A stretch of DNA of 38,454 nt from a virus. This document shows, one piece after another, positions 36,947 through 38,454 of the stretch (its first letter is position 1; each line of letters starts with the position of its first letter). The notes under the pieces are model-generated. The model worked only from the letters and a program-made list of their open reading frames with translations, was not told the origin of the DNA and did not search any database. A program made the translations under genes and the position numbers. The DNA is taken from IMG/VR virus record IMGVR_UViG_3300007734_000666, positions 1-38,454 of that record; one strand, given 5' to 3'.

Positions 36947-38397
36947 TATTTGTTTCCTTGAAGAATTGCGTCTGCGCGGCTACGAACGTCTGTCTGCGGT
37001 GCTTTTGGGGCGTACGATTTCATACCTGGGCTATCAAACAAAGATTTACCGCCAGCCCCATCAAGCCATGATTCTTCCGCGCCTTCGTAAGTTTTGTTTT
37101 TAGCCCACCAGCCACCGTAAAATTTTTGCCTTTCGATATCTTGTTTAGCCTGCGCTTTTGCTGTAGCCACCAAAAATTTGTTTGCTTCGGGCGTGTTTCC
37201 CAGTTGTATAAATGTTTGATTGATACGTTGCGCGTCACCTTCTGACTGAGCGCCTTTTTGCTCAAGTTGACGTTGCAACAACGCTTGACGACCTTGCGCC
37301 AGAAACAATTGAGAATTAGTCGCGTATTTATCCGCTTCAGGTACGCCAAGCGCGCCGAGAACCCGTGTTGCTTGCGTTTGCGCGTCTGCGCCGAAACCAG
37401 TCCTAAAACCGTTGTCAAGGATAGATTGCGAAGTTTCTAGCGCAGGTAATATTTTTCGCGCCCGATCAGCCGTACCAGCAATCTCGCCATAAAGTTTTAC
37501 GTTAAGTTTGCCTTTTTCTTGTTGTTCTGATTTTTCTAACGGCGGCATTACAACGGTAGCCCCCGCCGCGTGCGTGGATTTTGTTTTTAACCATTGCGCC
37601 CGCAGCGCACGTTCTTCAAGTGGCGGCAGATCCATACTTCTCAGCATACGTTCAAATTCGCCTGGGTCGCGTTTAAGTTCATTAAGTTTGGCAAAACCAT
37701 CTTGCGTAACCGGAAGATTTAACTGTTGCATAAGTTTTACATCCGGCGACACAACCGAAGCATCGCGCAACTGGCGTTGTACGTCTTTAATCTGCTCAAG
37801 CAACAACGGTTTGTCGCTTTGAAGTTCCGGGTTGTTGCCTATAGAAAGATATTGCCGTTCCAACGCTTTGATTCTTGCGTTCAGCGCGGCAGAGGGGTCC
37901 GCAACCCCGGACGCAACCCCCGGCGCACCCCCCTGGGTTATACCCGGCAATGCGTTTCTTTGCGTGGGCTGTGCAGCGCCGGGCAATGCGTTACCCGGCG
38001 GCACAGCAGGCTGTACCCCCGGCGCGGGTGCAACGTCCGGCCCCATATACCGCGTGCGGTACGCAGCGGCTTCTGTTTGATTGCGAAGGCCGGTATAAAT
38101 GCTTTGGGCTAGTTTGACGTGTTCAATATCACCAGACCGCATCATTGCATCGGCAGCGGCCTTAAGGTCCGGTGGGCCGCCGCTCCCCACAATCGCGGCT
38201 TGAATTTGGTTAAGCGTGTTTTGCTCGCGGCGCAGTTTTTGAAGCTGCATCTGCGAGGCTTCGTTCTGCTGCATACCCTGCATCATCTGCATGGTTCGCA
38301 AGGCGTTGGCCTGCCCCGCCTCCTGCGCTTGCAAGGGGATGGTGGCGATCCGGCCCGGTAGTTGGGTGTCAAGCAGTCCGAAATTGATCTCAGCCAT
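36946..38397 (-). CDS. Ejection protein Y, right-end allele (483 aa)
   Basis: First 56 residues identical to the 467-residue protein at 722-2125; the rest is unrelated. After a Pro/Gly-rich linker (about 120-175, with repeated NALPG) it becomes a long charged helical region, including KSEQQEKGKLNVKLYGE and KAQAKQDIERQKFYGGWW. Internal virion protein by position. The module beyond residue 56 appears to have been exchanged. Confidence 0.7.
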   Translation of the reverse strand: MAEINFGLLDTQLPGRIATIPLQAQEAGQANALRTMQMMQGMQQNEASQMQLQKLRREQNTLNQIQAAIVGSGGPPDLKAAADAMMRSGDIEHVKLAQSIYTGLRNQTEAAAYRTRYMGPDVAPAPGVQPAVPPGNALPGAAQPTQRNALPGITQGGAPGVASGVADPSAALNARIKALERQYLSIGNNPELQSDKPLLLEQIKDVQRQLRDASVVSPDVKLMQQLNLPVTQDGFAKLNELKRDPGEFERMLRSMDLPPLEERALRAQWLKTKSTHAAGATVVMPPLEKSEQQEKGKLNVKLYGEIAGTADRARKILPALETSQSILDNGFRTGFGADAQTQATRVLGALGVPEADKYATNSQLFLAQGRQALLQRQLEQKGAQSEGDAQRINQTFIQLGNTPEANKFLVATAKAQAKQDIERQKFYGGWWAKNKTYEGAEESWLDGAGGKSLFDSPGMKSYAPKAPQTDVRSRADAILQGNK

Positions 38398-38454
38398 TTA
38401 GCACCCCGTATTGTTTCTGCATCATCTGCGCGAGCATAGCGGAGTAAGGGTCGG
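38231..38454. repeat. Right copy of 224-bp near-identical terminal direct repeat
   Basis: Counterpart of 1959-2182 at constant offset 36272; differences lie near 38320, 38343, 38346, 38400 and 38405. Runs to the last base of the window, so the true extent is unknown. Confidence 0.95.
38390..38454 (-). CDS. C-terminal end of ejection protein Z, second copy (partial)
   Basis: Last 20 codons (DPYSAMLAQMMQKQYGVLNG) and stop, the same as the end of gene Z at 2118-4001 except Leu for Pro at the third-last residue. Shows that the sequence to the right of the window would continue as gene Z, as expected for a circular or repeated map. Confidence 0.9.
   Translation of the reverse strand, partial: DPYSAMLAQMMQKQYGVLNG

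Noticed and set aside
1-38454. Temperate-phage functions (integrase, CI-like repressor, attachment site) and tRNA genes
   Set aside because: Looked for on both strands by motif and cloverleaf pattern; nothing convincing was found, though a small repressor among the unknown genes cannot be excluded.

Overview
The window is a podovirus-type tailed phage genome, probably of a Gram-negative and perhaps betaproteobacterial host (inference from protein style, not proven). The head and neck genes follow the P22 plan: small and large terminase, P22-type portal, scaffold, P22-type coat, gp4-like and gp10-like neck proteins and three ejection proteins. There is no tail tube, tape measure or sheath. No integrase, excisionase, recognisable repressor or tRNA was seen, so a lytic life style is more likely than a temperate one.

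Layout. Positions 18611 down to 1 (minus strand) hold the late operon: terminase, portal, a tail-fibre-like S74 protein, scaffold, coat, neck proteins, tail proteins and ejection proteins. From the right end, 38454 down to 32766 (also minus) hold a second copy of the ejection-protein region, then a short tail fibre and a lysis cassette. These finish at a terminator at about 32705-32732. Positions 18612-19402 are a gene-free control region with a DnaA-box-like site, four 11-bp iterons, an AT-rich stretch and several dyads; I read it as the replication origin plus divergent promoters. Positions 19403-21481 (plus) hold a GC-rich early operon with a sliding-clamp-like protein. Positions 28668 down to 21526 (minus) hold the replication operon: Zn-ribbon-like protein, Cas4/DUF2800-like nuclease, putative ssDNA-binding protein, family A DNA polymerase and primase-helicase. 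Positions 28752-32706 (plus) hold an early operon with a VRR-NUC nuclease, a SNF2-type helicase and many tiny overlapping genes.

Ends. The last 224 bases (38231-38454) match 1959-2182 with five transitions. The gene order on both sides of that match is the same (ejection protein Z, then Y, then X), but genes Y and X differ completely beyond the shared stretch. The simplest reading is a circularly permuted genome of about 36.27 kb, in which the late operon runs unbroken from terminase to endolysin, and in which the first ~1.96 kb is an alternative allele of the Y/X ejection genes from a co-occurring relative. A real tandem duplication is the other possibility.

Most striking feature. The DNA polymerase carries a 260-residue intein (Cys324 to Asn583). 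A complete HNH homing endonuclease gene of 181 codons lies inside the intein DNA on the same strand but in a different reading frame. The intein frame stays open throughout and the HNH gene ends inside the conserved C-terminal splicing block, so the same DNA appears to encode a splicing domain and a separate nuclease. Two more HNH genes sit in the late region, one of them antisense to it.
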